This document shows, piece after piece, positions 50,108 to 61,929 of a stretch of 64,000 nt of DNA. The position numbers were made by a program, and so were the translations under genes. Source of the stretch: Maylandia zebra (lineage: Eukaryota; Chordata; Actinopteri; Cichliformes; Cichlidae). The notes under the pieces were generated by a model. That model saw only the letters and a program-made list of their open reading frames with translations, ran no database searches and was not told the origin of the DNA. The stretch spans positions 36,502,294 to 36,566,293 of the forward strand of contig NC_135180.1 in assembly GCF_041146795.1 (NCBI RefSeq), in the 5' to 3' direction. The first letter of the stretch is position 1. Each line of letters starts with the position of its first letter.

Positions 50108-53000
50108 TAGGATTCCAGACCCATCTGTCGAACTGCTGCAGAAGAAGCTTCCCGGGTTTATTTTACATTTTGTAGCATTCTCCTCGCCTTTCACCTTTTC
50201 CCATGGTTTCTTCTTCTTCTGTTTGTCTTCCTGGAGTTTCTGAGAGTTGTTCTTCTATTGCTTTCCTTCTGCTTTTCAGGAATGCAAAAGCTTCCCTCCT
50301 CTCTCTCAAGACTGTGTTGGATTTGACTTCATATCTGCGCAAGTCACTGCCAGCCAGCCCACACCTATCAGACAGGTTGAGCCGGAGATTACTGAGCAAA
50401 CATGTAGTCCTTGTGTGGCAGTGCTCTCTCGCACACTCACACACAACTGAAGGCTGAAAGCCGTTGAGCAGTATATTCTAATTTACCTATTGCAACCACT
50501 TACTTGTCTATCTACAGACACACTGTCACAAAATGAAAGTGGGACAGGTGGAATCAAGTAGCGACACACCTGGCAAAACATGTCAAACAGGAAGTACTGT
50601 ATTCACATGTATGCACCTAAAAAAACACACACAGTGACAGTCAAATGAAACTTCCCTTTAGGAGGCATATTAAAGCTGACTGTCTGTAGGTAACCCAGGT
50701 CTTATTTCTCGCTGTTACTTAGTTTATAATCATTTTAGACTCTAAGGGTGTTTTTTTAATGAATTTATGCGCTTACCAAGACCAGTGTTAGACAAGGCAA
50801 TAAAAATCCAACATATATAAATGAAAGGAATATTAAAAACAAAACAAAAGAACAAGTTGGATACCAATTTAAACCCATACAAGACTGAGTTACAACATCA
50901 AAATTAAATAAAATAAAACAAACATTTGGCTCCAAGGTCGAGAATAAATTACATTAACCCAAGAATAAAATTTCAAAAGTAGGAAATAAAATACAATGTG
51001 GCCACGTAGACATGTATCAGTTTAGTGATAATATAATTATATTGCTGATATTTATATATAAATTATAATGATTTATAAAAACTACTTGCAAACCAATTTA
51101 CAAGTAGAGCCCATGTGATACTCAATTGCAACACTGCAATAAAATAAAAGACTCCTCCATTCCCTAGTTAAGAATGAATAAAAATGAATAAAAATAAAAT
51201 GTACAGTATGATTAAAGATAAACTAAATACCCATTGTTACAAAATGTGACGTAACACATAAGTAACAAAGAAAGCACTGGCATCAAACATGTTACATCAT
51301 AGAATAACAAACAAAAAACACTCAGAGTATTTGTACATGGATGAACAGAGAGTTGGTTGTAGCTCAGTTAAATGGATGGCATTTAGAACAACTAATGTTA
51401 CTGATAATTATAATAACAGTACCTCCAGCAACAACAGTAATCACTATAATAAATAAAAATAATACTGATTGTAAAATAAGAGCCGTGCATAACATACAAA
51501 AAATAAATGTTAAACTTAAAGAGCACGTGACTAATCAAATTTAGAGCATGACTTTGTTTTAATGTGAAATAAATTTAAGACACATAAATTCGTACGTGTT
51601 AAAATGAAACCATTCGTAAACTGATGGTTGAAGGAGTGTAACCGCCAGCTGTAGGAGTCTTTCTTTACTCAATTTTTATAAGTGTGACCCTTTTTATTTC
51701 CGTGGCAAAGACTATCATTAATTATTTTTTCATTTTATTTATTTATTTTTATTATTTTCTGTGTCTACAATTAATTTTTGTATTTTCGCATGTCCGTTAA
51801 TTGATTTATTAATTAAAAACAAAAAGTTCCGGTTACTAGCGTCCAAGCTCACGACCTCTGCGCATGTTCGAACTTCACGCGCTCGCGCTTTTGCACATGA
51901 AAAACCCTTGAAGCTCTGAAGGTGACTTCTGGTAAGTTCATTTTTACTAAGTGGCATTTTGTTTATCTAATCCGACGTTGCTGTTATGTTCTGATAAAAG
52001 TTACCAAGCGGTAAATTATGGTCGTGCATTTCTTGTCTTCGACCAAATTTCTTTGTGACGCAGCACGAATGTGGGGATTAGCTAAAATAGCGAGCTAGCG
52101 TGCCTAAATTAAGCCGTTCTGAGTTTGTAATAAAACTTCAAATTTTTGTGTTTTTGGTGAATTAATACGTGTCCCCACATGAAATTGCTCCAAGTGCGCT
52201 AAAGGCATATTTACTTATTATTACTTTGTTTTTTTTTCGTCCCCTAATCACCTTTCTCAGCGATTTCGCCATGTCGCTTCCACGTGTACTACAGTGCCCG
52301 TGCTCACGTGCATTGTAGCAGTCACAAACTGAGTGGACGCTTTTATAAGTTGTCAGTTTGATTTGACACAGCTGTGTGAGAGTGGAGGAGTTGAGATAAA
52401 GTTACTTTAACCCTAACATGTGTTTTTGTTAAATCTGTGGACACTTTTATGGAGGGTCTGTGCTCGTGTTATTTGTTAATTCACTCTGCCTTATTTTACA
52501 AACTGTACACGTAAAAAAAAGTGACCGGAGTTTACCCTTTATCTGTAGTCAGACCTATTCGCCGTCACCTGCTGCTTTAACCTGCAAATTTCTTTGCTGG
52601 GTTTTGATTTGGGGCATGAAGAGTGCAATTAACCCTCCGCGCCACCAGAGGCCGCTAGTGAAGCACCGTAATATATGTATTCTAACTTGAATCATTAAAA
52701 CAATAATTTACATAAGCAGATGGGCTTGTTCCGTTTTGTTAAGTTAAAATAACACTCACTTGGCGTATTGGGTCTAGGTTGCGGCGTTGATGTGCTTAAA
52801 AATGCAGTTTATTTCTTGTTTTGCGCTTTCGTTTCCCATTGGAGTGACGCGTACCACGTGTACCGGAAGGCAAGATATTATTTATTTGCGAACGTCAGTA
52901 GACATAAATAAAACCGGATTCAACATAACACTGGTTATACCTAATCTGATGACCTTATGGCTACCGTTTTATGTCTTGAAATATGTCTTGAAATTTTTCC
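50108..53000. other. Intergenic region, vstm5 5' flank to U2 promoter
   Basis: AT-rich with no supported coding exon. Around 51840-51935 there is a CpG-rich patch followed by TTCTG/GTAAGTT, a good splice donor, which may be a plus-strand noncoding first exon. No downstream partner is convincing. Confidence 0.35.
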
Positions 53001-53019
53001 GAACCGTCAGTGAGGGAGA
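53000..53019 (+). promoter_or_regulatory. Proximal sequence element (PSE) of U2
   Basis: CGAACCGTCAGTGAGGGAGA lies at -62 to -43 from the U2 start. It resembles the PSE found at the same distance before both U1 copies (GCACCGTGAGTGTGCAGGG). Confidence 0.6.
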
Positions 53020-53061
53020 CTGTGCGGGGAGTGACTCCGTCTGCTCCGACGTATTCCCGGT

Positions 53062-53249
53062 ATCGCTTCTCGGCCTTTTGGCTAAGATCAAGTGTAGTAT
53101 CTGTTCTTATCAGTTTAATATCTGATACGTCCCCTACCCGGGGACCATATATTAAATTGATTTTTGGAACAGGGAGATGGAATAGGGGCTTGCTCCGTCC
53201 ACTCCACGCATCGACCTGGTATTGCAGTATCTCCAGGAACGGTGCACCC
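53062..53249 (+). ncRNA. rnu2: U2 spliceosomal snRNA
   Basis: 188 nt. It starts ATCGCTTCTCGGCCTTTTGG, contains the branch-point recognition box GTAGTA in AAGTGTAGTATCTGTTCT, the Sm site GATTTTTGGAAC, and ends CCAGGAACGGTGCACCC. Changes relative to the human sequence as I recall it are mostly in helices and keep pairing (stem GTCCCC...GGGGAC). Known role: pairs with the intron branch site as U2 snRNP. A PSE-like box upstream supports a functional Pol II gene; a clear 3' box was not seen. Confidence 0.95.
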
Positions 53250-55885
53250 CCCTAAACATGTGGAAAAATATTGAAAGTTTGGCCAGGTGGTCACAGCACC
53301 AGAATAACCGAGACCCCTTATGGTTTCTTGTTGCTGATTACCAATTTGGAATGTTAGATTCCAAATTATTATATTAAGTTGCAACACAACAATGATGCAA
53401 ACACATAGTTGCTGCAGACAAAGCAGCACACAAAAAAATTGTATCTTGGTAGATTTTAAAAAAATGTATTTAATGAGATTTTCCAATGCCTGACTAAAGC
53501 TGGCAAGGAAACAAATTGTCTGCAGTTCGTGGAAAATTGTTTATTTATCCATCTACAGTGGGAAACAAAACCACATCTACATTTATTGTCTTTAAGTCTT
53601 CTATTGATCATTTTCCAATATCCGTTTCTATATATTGGCACATTTATTTCAGTAGAAACAGAAAGCAGCTTGTGATTTAGAGCTATTTCTCATATTTTGT
53701 AGGCTTTGTAATATATTATATTATTTAATTAGTTCAGTCTGTTACTGTTATCCTCCTGGAGCAACTGTAACCCACACAATTTCCTTAAGGATTATTAAAG
53801 TATTCTGATTAGAGAAGAAAAAGGTGCAGTGCTGGTGGATAATATTTTTATTTTGCTTGCAGTAAATATTTTTAATTTATTTAACCTTCATTTATACAGC
53901 TAGTTCCAGTGAGACTAAATGTCTTATTTACAGTAGTCCAGTCTGCTTCTTAACCATCTATTATTTTCTCAAGTAGAACCTGGGTCGTCTTTATGTGTTT
54001 CACTGAATGTGCCTGAGAGAGAAAATGTTAGACCCTAGTACGTGTCTGCCTGTGTCCAGTGACGTATAACAATCTCTTGCTATGAAAACTGTTCTGTTGT
54101 TCATGAAATAAGTGGCTGTGTCACCCAGCAGCTCTCTGTGGGCTGTGGGTTTGGTCTTTATGTATATGTTTATTATCCAAAGCGCTTTTCTCTTAAAGTT
54201 GGCTCATTCCTTGGTAATCTGACTATGACTATATCAGCTGCATCTATTGGGTTATTTTGGTAATAGATTGATCTATTGATGTTTTTTTTTTTACCCATCA
54301 TCTGTTTCATTTTTCTAAAAAGACCCCCAAACCTTTTGTATTTACGTGACATCTGAAATTGTAATTTTTTAAAGAAAATATTTTCTTAGCTGCCAAAATA
54401 TATAAATGCGCTCAAGTAAAGTCAAAGCCAAATAAAGTAAGATAAATATGCAATCTAAAATAAGATATAAAAAATGAATCTTTACTGTCTTCGTGGAAGG
54501 CTTTGTGATTTTTGTTCATGCGTCTGCTTGTTTAAGTGTGCAGTGAATTTCTGTCTGTAAGCCTTTAAAGGAGAATGTGGTGCCTGCAATGCAGCGATGC
54601 GAGTATATCAGCAGTCTGAAGTTTGCCTTTGATGCAAAGTTTTTATGCTGCTGCAAACAAGATGTTATGATGGTGTAGACATTAATTAATATTAATAATA
54701 ATTTAGTGTCCAACGTAACGTCACTGTTGCTGTGGTGATGTCAGTGCTTCTTTTCAAAACTGGGCCCTGTGTTTGCTTAATATTGTCAGACTTTTTATTC
54801 ACACGCTGCTCCTAAATCCCTTTGTATCGCAGGTCTGCTTTTAGTCGCAAATGCATGTGAAATGCACGCGTTTACATCCTTGAACACATCGGCAGGCTAC
54901 AGAGCTGGGCATTAAATGAAGCAGCGAAGCAAAGACTGTGTTGAGGATTGTTTATAATCCAATTTTTCAAAATACTTGATGAATCGCTGCAGCCCTATTT
55001 CGCTGTAAGAAGTGTAATTCTTGCAAAATGCATGCATTGAAGTAACATTTAAAGTAAGAAAAGGCTTCGGCTCTTCTGTAATAGGTTTTGTATTTGATTT
55101 TGGATCTGGACAGTTACTGAGGGTCGCCTGTGAGACGAGGGAGAATAGTAGGAAATATTGATCCAGCTATCACCCCCTCATCGTCTTGTTTCCTGTCACT
55201 GCAAAAGTGGACAGGAATGCTGCTCTGCAGAATGTCCGATGTAGTTCCAGATATCTGGCTGATAGCAGCATCTCATCTTGACCATTTGGTGCCATTTGTT
55301 TTTCTCTGCAGCTGTCGTGTATTTCACCAAGCATGACATTTATATTTGTTAGTTCAGGTGTACCACATACTTCTCTTCCACTGGCTGGGATGTCCTCTCT
55401 AAGAAGGAGAAGCATACTTCTGCAGTCATGGCAGTCCAGGCTTTGTTATGTGCAGAAGGGCCTAAACTCAACTCCAGCTGCAGCATTTGTTCTTGGTCCC
55501 TGTGAGCTGCAGGGAGCTCATGCGGTGGACTCGTCCTTAATCTGTGTTTTCTGATAGGTCAGTCGATCTTGTCTTTCTCACTGTTATCACTGGTCAAGGT
55601 GAACATTCAGGGTACGGCAAACTTACAACCCAGAGAGGAAATGCCCAAAGTATGTGACTGGCTGCAGACTTTTAAAAATGGAATCGCATTGAGTAATCAG
55701 ATGGCAAGAGTGAGCGTCAGCCAAGAGCAATTAGAAATTGAATGCAGACAGATGTGAATGAATCTCCAATAAAAGCAGTGACAGGTTCAAATACTTTTGT
55801 TTGACCTATTGAGTCAAACAATGAGAGTCAAATATTGAGAGGAGTCTGAAGCTGCAGAATGTAGTTTGAAATCATTAAAGTGAGT
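53250..55885. other. Unassigned sequence between U2 and the first U1
   Basis: It contains a LINE-tail-like TTAAGGATTATTAAAGTATTC at about 53785. No exon with both good splice sites and protein-like composition was found; short frames at 55170-55554 look like chance. Confidence 0.4.
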
Positions 55886-56309
55886 GTTCCTACTCCGGGA
55901 CAGTAGGGGGCAGCAGCAGGAGCAGAGTGAACTGTTCAGCAGCAGAGAGCAAAGGAACAGGAAGTGGTTGTGCTGTTAGCAGAAAACGTGTGCGCTTTAT
56001 GCGTTTTTTCCTTTTTTCTAAACATCAGACATGAATCAAACAGTTTTCAGCTGCAGTTTGATTTAACTTGGAGTTACTTGAACTTCCTGTTGGTTTGTTG
56101 GTGGATTTAAGGAGGTTAAATGGATGAAAAATGTTGATCTTTCAGTTAGCTTTTGTTGTGCAGATGCAGCAATGCATGATGGGAAAGACTCCCCGTATAT
56201 TTTAAACTAAATAACCTGATGTGGCTCTGTTGGAAGCTCCTTCCTGTGTATATAAATAGTGTGTAGTCCCAGCCTCCTGCAGGCTGTGTTTGTGTTGATT
56301 GTGAGATTG

Positions 56310-56331
56310 TGAGCACCGTGAGTGTGCAGGG
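56310..56331 (+). promoter_or_regulatory. PSE of U1 copy 1
   Basis: GAGCACCGTGAGTGTGCAGG lies at about -64 to -43, like the vertebrate U1 PSE. Confidence 0.65.
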
Positions 56332-56373
56332 TTTGTGTGTGAAAGAGTCCCCCATGTGTGAGGTGAACAACTC

Positions 56374-56537
56374 ATACTTACCTGGCAGGGGAGATACCAT
56401 GATCAAGAAGGTGGTTCACCCAGGGCGAGGCTCAGCCATTGCACTCCGGTTGTGCTGACCCCTGCGAATTCCCCAAATGTGGGAATCTCGACTGCATAAT
56501 TTCTGGTAGTGGGGGACTGCGTTCGCGCTCTCCCCTG
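56374..56537 (+). ncRNA. rnu1: U1 spliceosomal snRNA, copy 1
   Basis: 164 nt, the family's usual length. The 5' end ATACTTACCTG pairs with 5' splice sites. The stem-loop II loop ATTGCACTCC (U1A site) is intact. The Sm site is AATTTCTGG, and the terminal stem GGGGGACTGCGTTCGCGCTC ends in CCCCTG. A 3'-box-like GTTCAAAGGAAATAGA follows 8 bp downstream. Known role: 5' splice-site recognition and protection of pre-mRNA from early polyadenylation. Confidence 0.97.
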
Positions 56538-57094
56538 ATCACATGTTCAAAGGAAATAGAAGAAACAGAAACAGATGGTGTTTATCAAGTCTCTGAAAGC
56601 TCTGTTATTAGAGAAAAGGTTACTGAATGAATGAAGACTTTGTAGTAAAGTACTACAGTAAACAGGACTTTCTGTTGTTCAGAATAATCTTCCCACAGTA
56701 TAAAGTTCCCACTAATCTCCACTAGAGGCTGATAGAGTTCTGTTAGGTGGTATGTGGTTTGTCTCTGGACTGGAGGGAAGTGTTCACACTTTGTGCTTGT
56801 CACTACCCGATCCGTACAACGCATGTGCGAAAGGCCACTACTTACGCTCAAAGCATTTTACGATAGTTACGGTCAGAGTATCTGTTAAGATGTTAGCAAT
56901 GATAAGTATCTCTTAAAATGTTTGCAGTAATGAAACATTTCAATATAATGTAGACAAAAAAAACGAAAAAGAACAACAGTCACAGTTCAGGGGATCAGAT
57001 CTACCCGATCCCCCTACCTCTGTACCGTGCATGTGCAGATGGTCTCTGCTTCTGTTTCGTTTAATTCCAGTTTACTCCCCAGCAGTGTTGCCAA

Positions 57095-58045
57095 TAGGGC
57101 TGCCACGATTAGTCCACTAGTCACGATTACGTCCACTATCAAAATCGTTTGAAGCTTTGTAAGATCACAAAAGACGCAGGAATAAGTAGCAGGATTTAAG
57201 AGTGTAATGATGGACTGAAACAGAAGATGGCAGCACTGCATGTACAAGCATGCCAGATGTCGTTAAACCCCGAAGAAGAAGAAGCTGTGTCCCAGAATTC
57301 ATAGCGCAGCCCAGCTCAGTTTCCAACAATGGCGGCAGCTAGTTAGTGTTAATATTACTCTTATTATTCTTTCTGGGTCACAAAATAAACGTTTAACATA
57401 TTTTCAGGCGAGAATGTAGCTGTGTAAACCTCAAATATCTGCTCAGTTTATCAAGACACCGCATATTTTCAAAAGCGCTCCGACGTTTTCAGAGACGTCT
57501 GTTACCCACTAGCTCGTTAGCTAGCCGGGGGCAAGGCTAACTAGAGCCGTGAGAACACCGGACTCCCGGCAAATCGTTTTCAAACCCACCGCCGTCTTTC
57601 GCTACTCAGGTTAAACGTATATAAGTCACTTAGATAACTTAAAACTGTTATTTTATTTGTTCCTGAGTAAATCGGTTTGGCTGAGATCAAAGTTATAGTT
57701 TTTACACAGCTGAATAAACGTCAAGCAGACAGCTGATTATCAGAAGTGTGAGATGCTGGAGAATTTACTCCGGTGTCCTGTTATATTTTAGATAGCAAGG
57801 AGTTTATTAAACTTTACCGAAACAATCTGCAAATTTAATAAACTACCATCTTGTCTTTATTTTTAGTTAGCACATACCTTAAACACTTAAAGCTGTAAGC
57901 TAATGATAGTCATATAAGAGCAGATGCTGCTGGTGCAATAAGCTGTACGTTTTACGTCCAATGGATGATGATCTGATTAGTCGACTAATCGCAAAAATAA
58001 TCGGTGACCAGTCGACTATCAAAATAATTGTTTGTGGCAGCCCTA
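57095..58045. mobile_element. hAT-like non-autonomous element between the U1 genes
   Basis: The ends TAGGGCTGCCACGATTAGTC and a complementary GTGGCAGCCCTA enclose 951 bp. Subterminal CACGATTA / TCGACTAATCG motifs occur in both orientations. No 8-bp target duplication was visible. Confidence 0.75.
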
Positions 58046-58138
58046 AGTCTGATTATGACAGAAACTCATCTTATTCCTTCTTTTCTGTTGTTTACACACA
58101 AGGAAGCTCTTAGAATATGTGTGTGCAATAAACAGTGT

Positions 58139-58808
58139 TGTTCCTACTCCAGGACAGTAGGGGGCAGCAGCAGGAGCAGAGTGAACTGTTCAGCAGCACA
58201 TAACAAAGGAACAGGAAGTGGTTGTGCTGTTAGCAGAAAACGTGTGCGCTTTATGCGTTTTTTTTCCTTTTTTCTAAACATCAGACGTGAATCAAACAGT
58301 TTTCAGCTGCAGTTTGATTTAACTTGGAGTTACTTGAACTTCCTGTTGGTTTGTTGGTGGATTTAAGGAGGTTAAATGGATGAAAAATGTTGATCTTTCA
58401 GTTAGCTTTTGTTGTGCAGATGCAGCAATGCATGATGGGAAAGACTCCCCGTATTTTATTAAAATGAAATAACCTGATGTGGCTCTGTTGGAAGCTCCTT
58501 CCTGTGTATATAAATAGTGTGTAGTCCCAGCCTCCTGCAGGCTGTGTTTGTGTTGATTGTGAGATTGTGAGCACCGTGAGTGTGCAGGGTTTGTGTGTGA
58601 AAGAGTCCCCCATGTGTGAGGTGAACAACTCATACTTACCTGGCAGGGGAGATACCATGATCAAGAAGGTGGTTCACCCAGGGCGAGGCTCAGCCATTGC
58701 ACTCCGGTTGTGCTGACCCCTGCGAATTCCCCAAATGTGGGAATCTCGACTGCATAATTTCTGGTAGTGGGGGACTGCGTTCGCGCTCTCCCCTGATCAC
58801 ATGTTCAA
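58139..58808 (+). repeat. U1 gene duplication unit, copy 2
   Basis: Direct copy of 55886-56550, offset about 2.25 kb. It differs at scattered sites, such as TATTTTATTAAAATG for TATATTTTAAACTAA about 160 bp upstream of U1. Confidence 0.9.
58632..58795 (+). ncRNA. rnu1: U1 spliceosomal snRNA, copy 2
   Basis: 164 nt, apparently identical to copy 1. The PSE is at the same distance (about 58568-58588), and a 3'-box-like GTTCAAAGAAAACAGA follows. Both copies look functional. Confidence 0.97.
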
Positions 58809-59707
58809 AGAAAACAGACCCCTAAACTCAGTTACTCAGTCAGATTCAGAGATTTGCTTCTTATTGAGTATCTCAGGGAGATGTGAGTGATGTCAGGACT
58901 GGCTGCTGTGGCTCATTTGTTGAGTGCAATTTGTAGTTCTCCCTGTTCTCCACTAAAGGAAGACAGAGCTTTGCAAGTTGGTCTGCTCTTTGTCTCGGAA
59001 CTTTTATTACTGAAGGAATTTGCTCATTCTGTGTCCTGTATTGATTAAAAATCAACACATGGATAAAAATAAATATCCTCTCATCTTTGATTTTGCAGAT
59101 TAAAATGTGCATTTTTATTATTTTATTTATTGTGACTTGAACACTATTTTTTCTTACATAGCTGAAAGTGCACTAATCTAACACTCATAAGGTTTTACTA
59201 TATCAGATTGACAAACGTTTACCAACGCCCTGTAGGTACTGTTCTTTACAGCCTCTCCAACCCCGGTATTTTTACCATAAAAACGGTAACCTGACCAAAA
59301 AAACAGCCACAAAACAATTACAATTGTTAAAAAAACAGTGTTCAGTATTTTGCAATAATTTTTTGTGGACTGATTTAATAACTTCAGTAAAGGCATCTCC
59401 ACCAATAAACCCATATTCAAAACCACCTACCTACAACTAAGGAAGGAGCCAAAGTGTAAGAAGTTCCAGTCTGAGGGGCGTACAAGTTCAGCTTAGCCAG
59501 CTCTTTGTGTTAGCAGATTTGATCAACACTAAAACTAAGAAATGACCATGGTGCTTACAGAGGCTTTCATTGTTGGACTGTGTGTGTGTGTGCGCAGCTA
59601 AAGAGAGTGTTTGATAAATCATCAGCCAACACTGATGCTGCAGGCGAGTCGGTAGAGTAGTGTTGTAGTTGGTAATCATGTGAATTTAAAAAATTTGTAT
59701 TTTTTTA

Positions 59708-59865
59708 GTGCTATCAGCGTTAATCTTGTTAAAATGACGAGCTGACCGCGTCGACGCCGTGCAGCCCCACGCACGGGGCGATCTGCGCTAACTCGCTAAC
59801 AGAGATTTGTCACATTAATGCGGTTATGGCGTTAACGTCATTTTAACAAGATTAAGGCTGACGGT
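59708..59865. mobile_element. Miniature inverted-repeat element, about 158 bp
   Basis: Arms CAGCGTTAATCTTGTTAAAA and TTTTAACAAGATTAAGGCTG flank a GC-rich core. It resembles a common vertebrate hAT-type miniature element. Confidence 0.65.
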
Positions 59866-60479
59866 ATTTTTCCAGTTGGTGCTGCAGTGTTGTGGCAATT
59901 ACACATTAAGGAGTGTCTGAACAAAAAGCAATTCGCTTCTGGCGCATTTCTTTATAATGATGACATTTGCAGGCGGGCATTCAGGCTGTGGTTGCCTAGG
60001 AAACTATCCCGGGTTATTAATACCTCTGTCATTTGTGGGCCAGTGACAACCTTTGCTCGTGTTGTTTGTGTGTAGCTTTGTTTTGGAGTTAGATTAAGAG
60101 AAAACAGAGAGGACTAACCAAACTTGGTATCATACCAAAAAACAGGATTGTGAGTTGGGGATTATTAAATTTTGCATATTCCTCCACTTTACATTGTCAG
60201 GTTCTCTTGGCATACATTCTTTATGTAGTCCAGTCTTTGGTGTTCGCACTCAAAAGCAAGATAGTGTAGTTCATTTCTTAAGCCACCAGTTTGCTAATAC
60301 TCTTCAATAGCACTATAAATATCTTGGCCGTGTTTCTCACATTTATCCCTGTTGTATTTAAAAATTTCACAAGCTTGCTCAGGGCACCGTGAACCTGGCA
60401 GTGTGACAGCGGTGTAGTCATGGGCAGACTCGTATGTAGGGAAGTTTTTCAGCTGGCTTTTTGAGTTTAAGATTAAGTA

Positions 60480-60815
60480 ACATTCAGCACTGGTGCACCT
60501 AACTTTTTTTTTTTTTTAAGGCGCACCAGCACAAAAGTTAGGCGACCCAAATTTTTCAACCACATCGCTTAACACCGCAGTTTTACGTGTGCACTTTTTG
60601 GGGGGGAAATTGCTGTCCGTTAGGGCTGCTTTGGCACTCTTTGGTACGTTTCTGAAACATCCACGTTGTCGTAAAACGATTGCTTCGCAGTATTTCACAC
60701 TTGGAGGATAAATCAGGCTCATTAAAACTGACCTGCTCATGTTGTTGAGGCTTACTTGCTGTAATGACCTCTTTCCAGTGGATTTCTGCTTCACAGAGGA
60801 AAAAAAGCACAAGCT
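60480..60815. other. Transposon-like relic with GGTGCACCTAA / GCGCACCAGC inverted ends
   Basis: GCACTGGTGCACCTAACTTT faces AAAGTTAGGCGACCC across a poly(T) run. The minus strand has a 98-codon frame (60812-60516) with no family I recognise. It ends next to a perfect hairpin. Confidence 0.35.
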
Positions 60816-60869
60816 CCCACCTGCCTGATCATGCTATGATCAGGCAGGTGGGAGCTTGTGCTTTTTTTC
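60799..60869. repeat. Perfect 34-bp hairpin with 3-nt loop
   Basis: 60799-60832 is exactly complementary to 60836-60869, including seven A and seven T at the base. The core is CACAAGCTCCCACCTGCCTG. Confidence 0.98.
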
Positions 60870-60931
60870 TCAATAAGCAGCGGTATCTCTGAATCAATCG
60901 GCATCTTTGTTATGCACTCGTCTTTATTTCA

Positions 60932-60966
60932 TGTTTGTCTTGTAAAGGTCCTTTACAAGACAAACA
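60932..60966. repeat. Perfect 17-bp palindrome with 1-nt centre
   Basis: TGTTTGTCTTGTAAAGG, then T, then the exact complement. Confidence 0.98.
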
Positions 60967-61929
60967 GTGGCATGTACTGCGCTGACTGCTAGCTGAAGTG
61001 AGTAGTCTAAAATTTGTGTTGCGTTTGCCTCTGTGTGCTGCCTGTATGTCTTTTTTTGTTCTTGCTCTACGTGGACTACATACACCTGCTCCCTGTCACT
61101 TCAAAACATGCATCTCTAATCAGTGAGAGCGCCTTGGCACTATCCCTACTAGTGAAGACTATGTTGTTTCAACAGTGCTTTCCTCTCGGGTTCGTTGAAC
61201 TCGGACATGCATAGAATCAACTTTTCCATGTTTTTGTTCATAGTGTGTTTGATCTTGGTGTGACTGTAGGCGCAAGAAGTAGAAAAGGATGGGTTTCAGA
61301 GCGAAGTGCTACTTTCTATGTAAAAGGGCCTTAACAGTGTGCTGTTTATCTTACATCCTTCTCTGGTAAAAGGTTTACCTTTACACAACTGCATTCTTAT
61401 GCTTAAAGTAGCCAGATATATTTCTTGTACAAACTGTGGAAAGAACAAATAGTTTGTGTCCCTAGCAAAACCGTTATCAGCACAGGAAAGCCTGGTTTTG
61501 AAATATCTACAAGGCTCATTGAATGAATGAATGAATGTATGAATGAATGCAGAATTGTCTACAGTGACCGTAGACTCCGGACCAATCACAACGCAGAACT
61601 GTCTGCTTTAAGGATGCACTAATTTGACTTGTCTCAGATATGATACTGATGTCTCGGCTTCAAGATGTCATGTTGTTATTCATATAATTTATTTATTCAT
61701 ATAATTTATTTAGAGTAGCTTCATTTAAAGGCTGCTCAATGAGTTGTTGCACTGAACTAACGTCCTTCTAGCTTTCTGGCTTGTGAGACTTTCCTCTGAC
61801 TGGACATAATGAAAGAAACCAAAGCTTCGTCTGACTTAGGCTGGATATTTAAGGCAACACACTATCCACCGACAGCGCTAAAGTGGAAACACGAAAGAGA
61901 TTAAAGTGAACAGAAGAGAGATTCTGCTG

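Larger units (their letters stand above)
55886..56550 (+). repeat. U1 gene duplication unit, copy 1
   Basis: Same sequence as 58139-58808, in direct orientation, about 95% identical by eye. It covers about 490 bp of 5' flank plus the U1 gene and its 3' box. Confidence 0.9.

Noticed and set aside
55170-55554. Short frames near the U1 cluster on both strands
   Set aside because: No matching splice sites or family signature.
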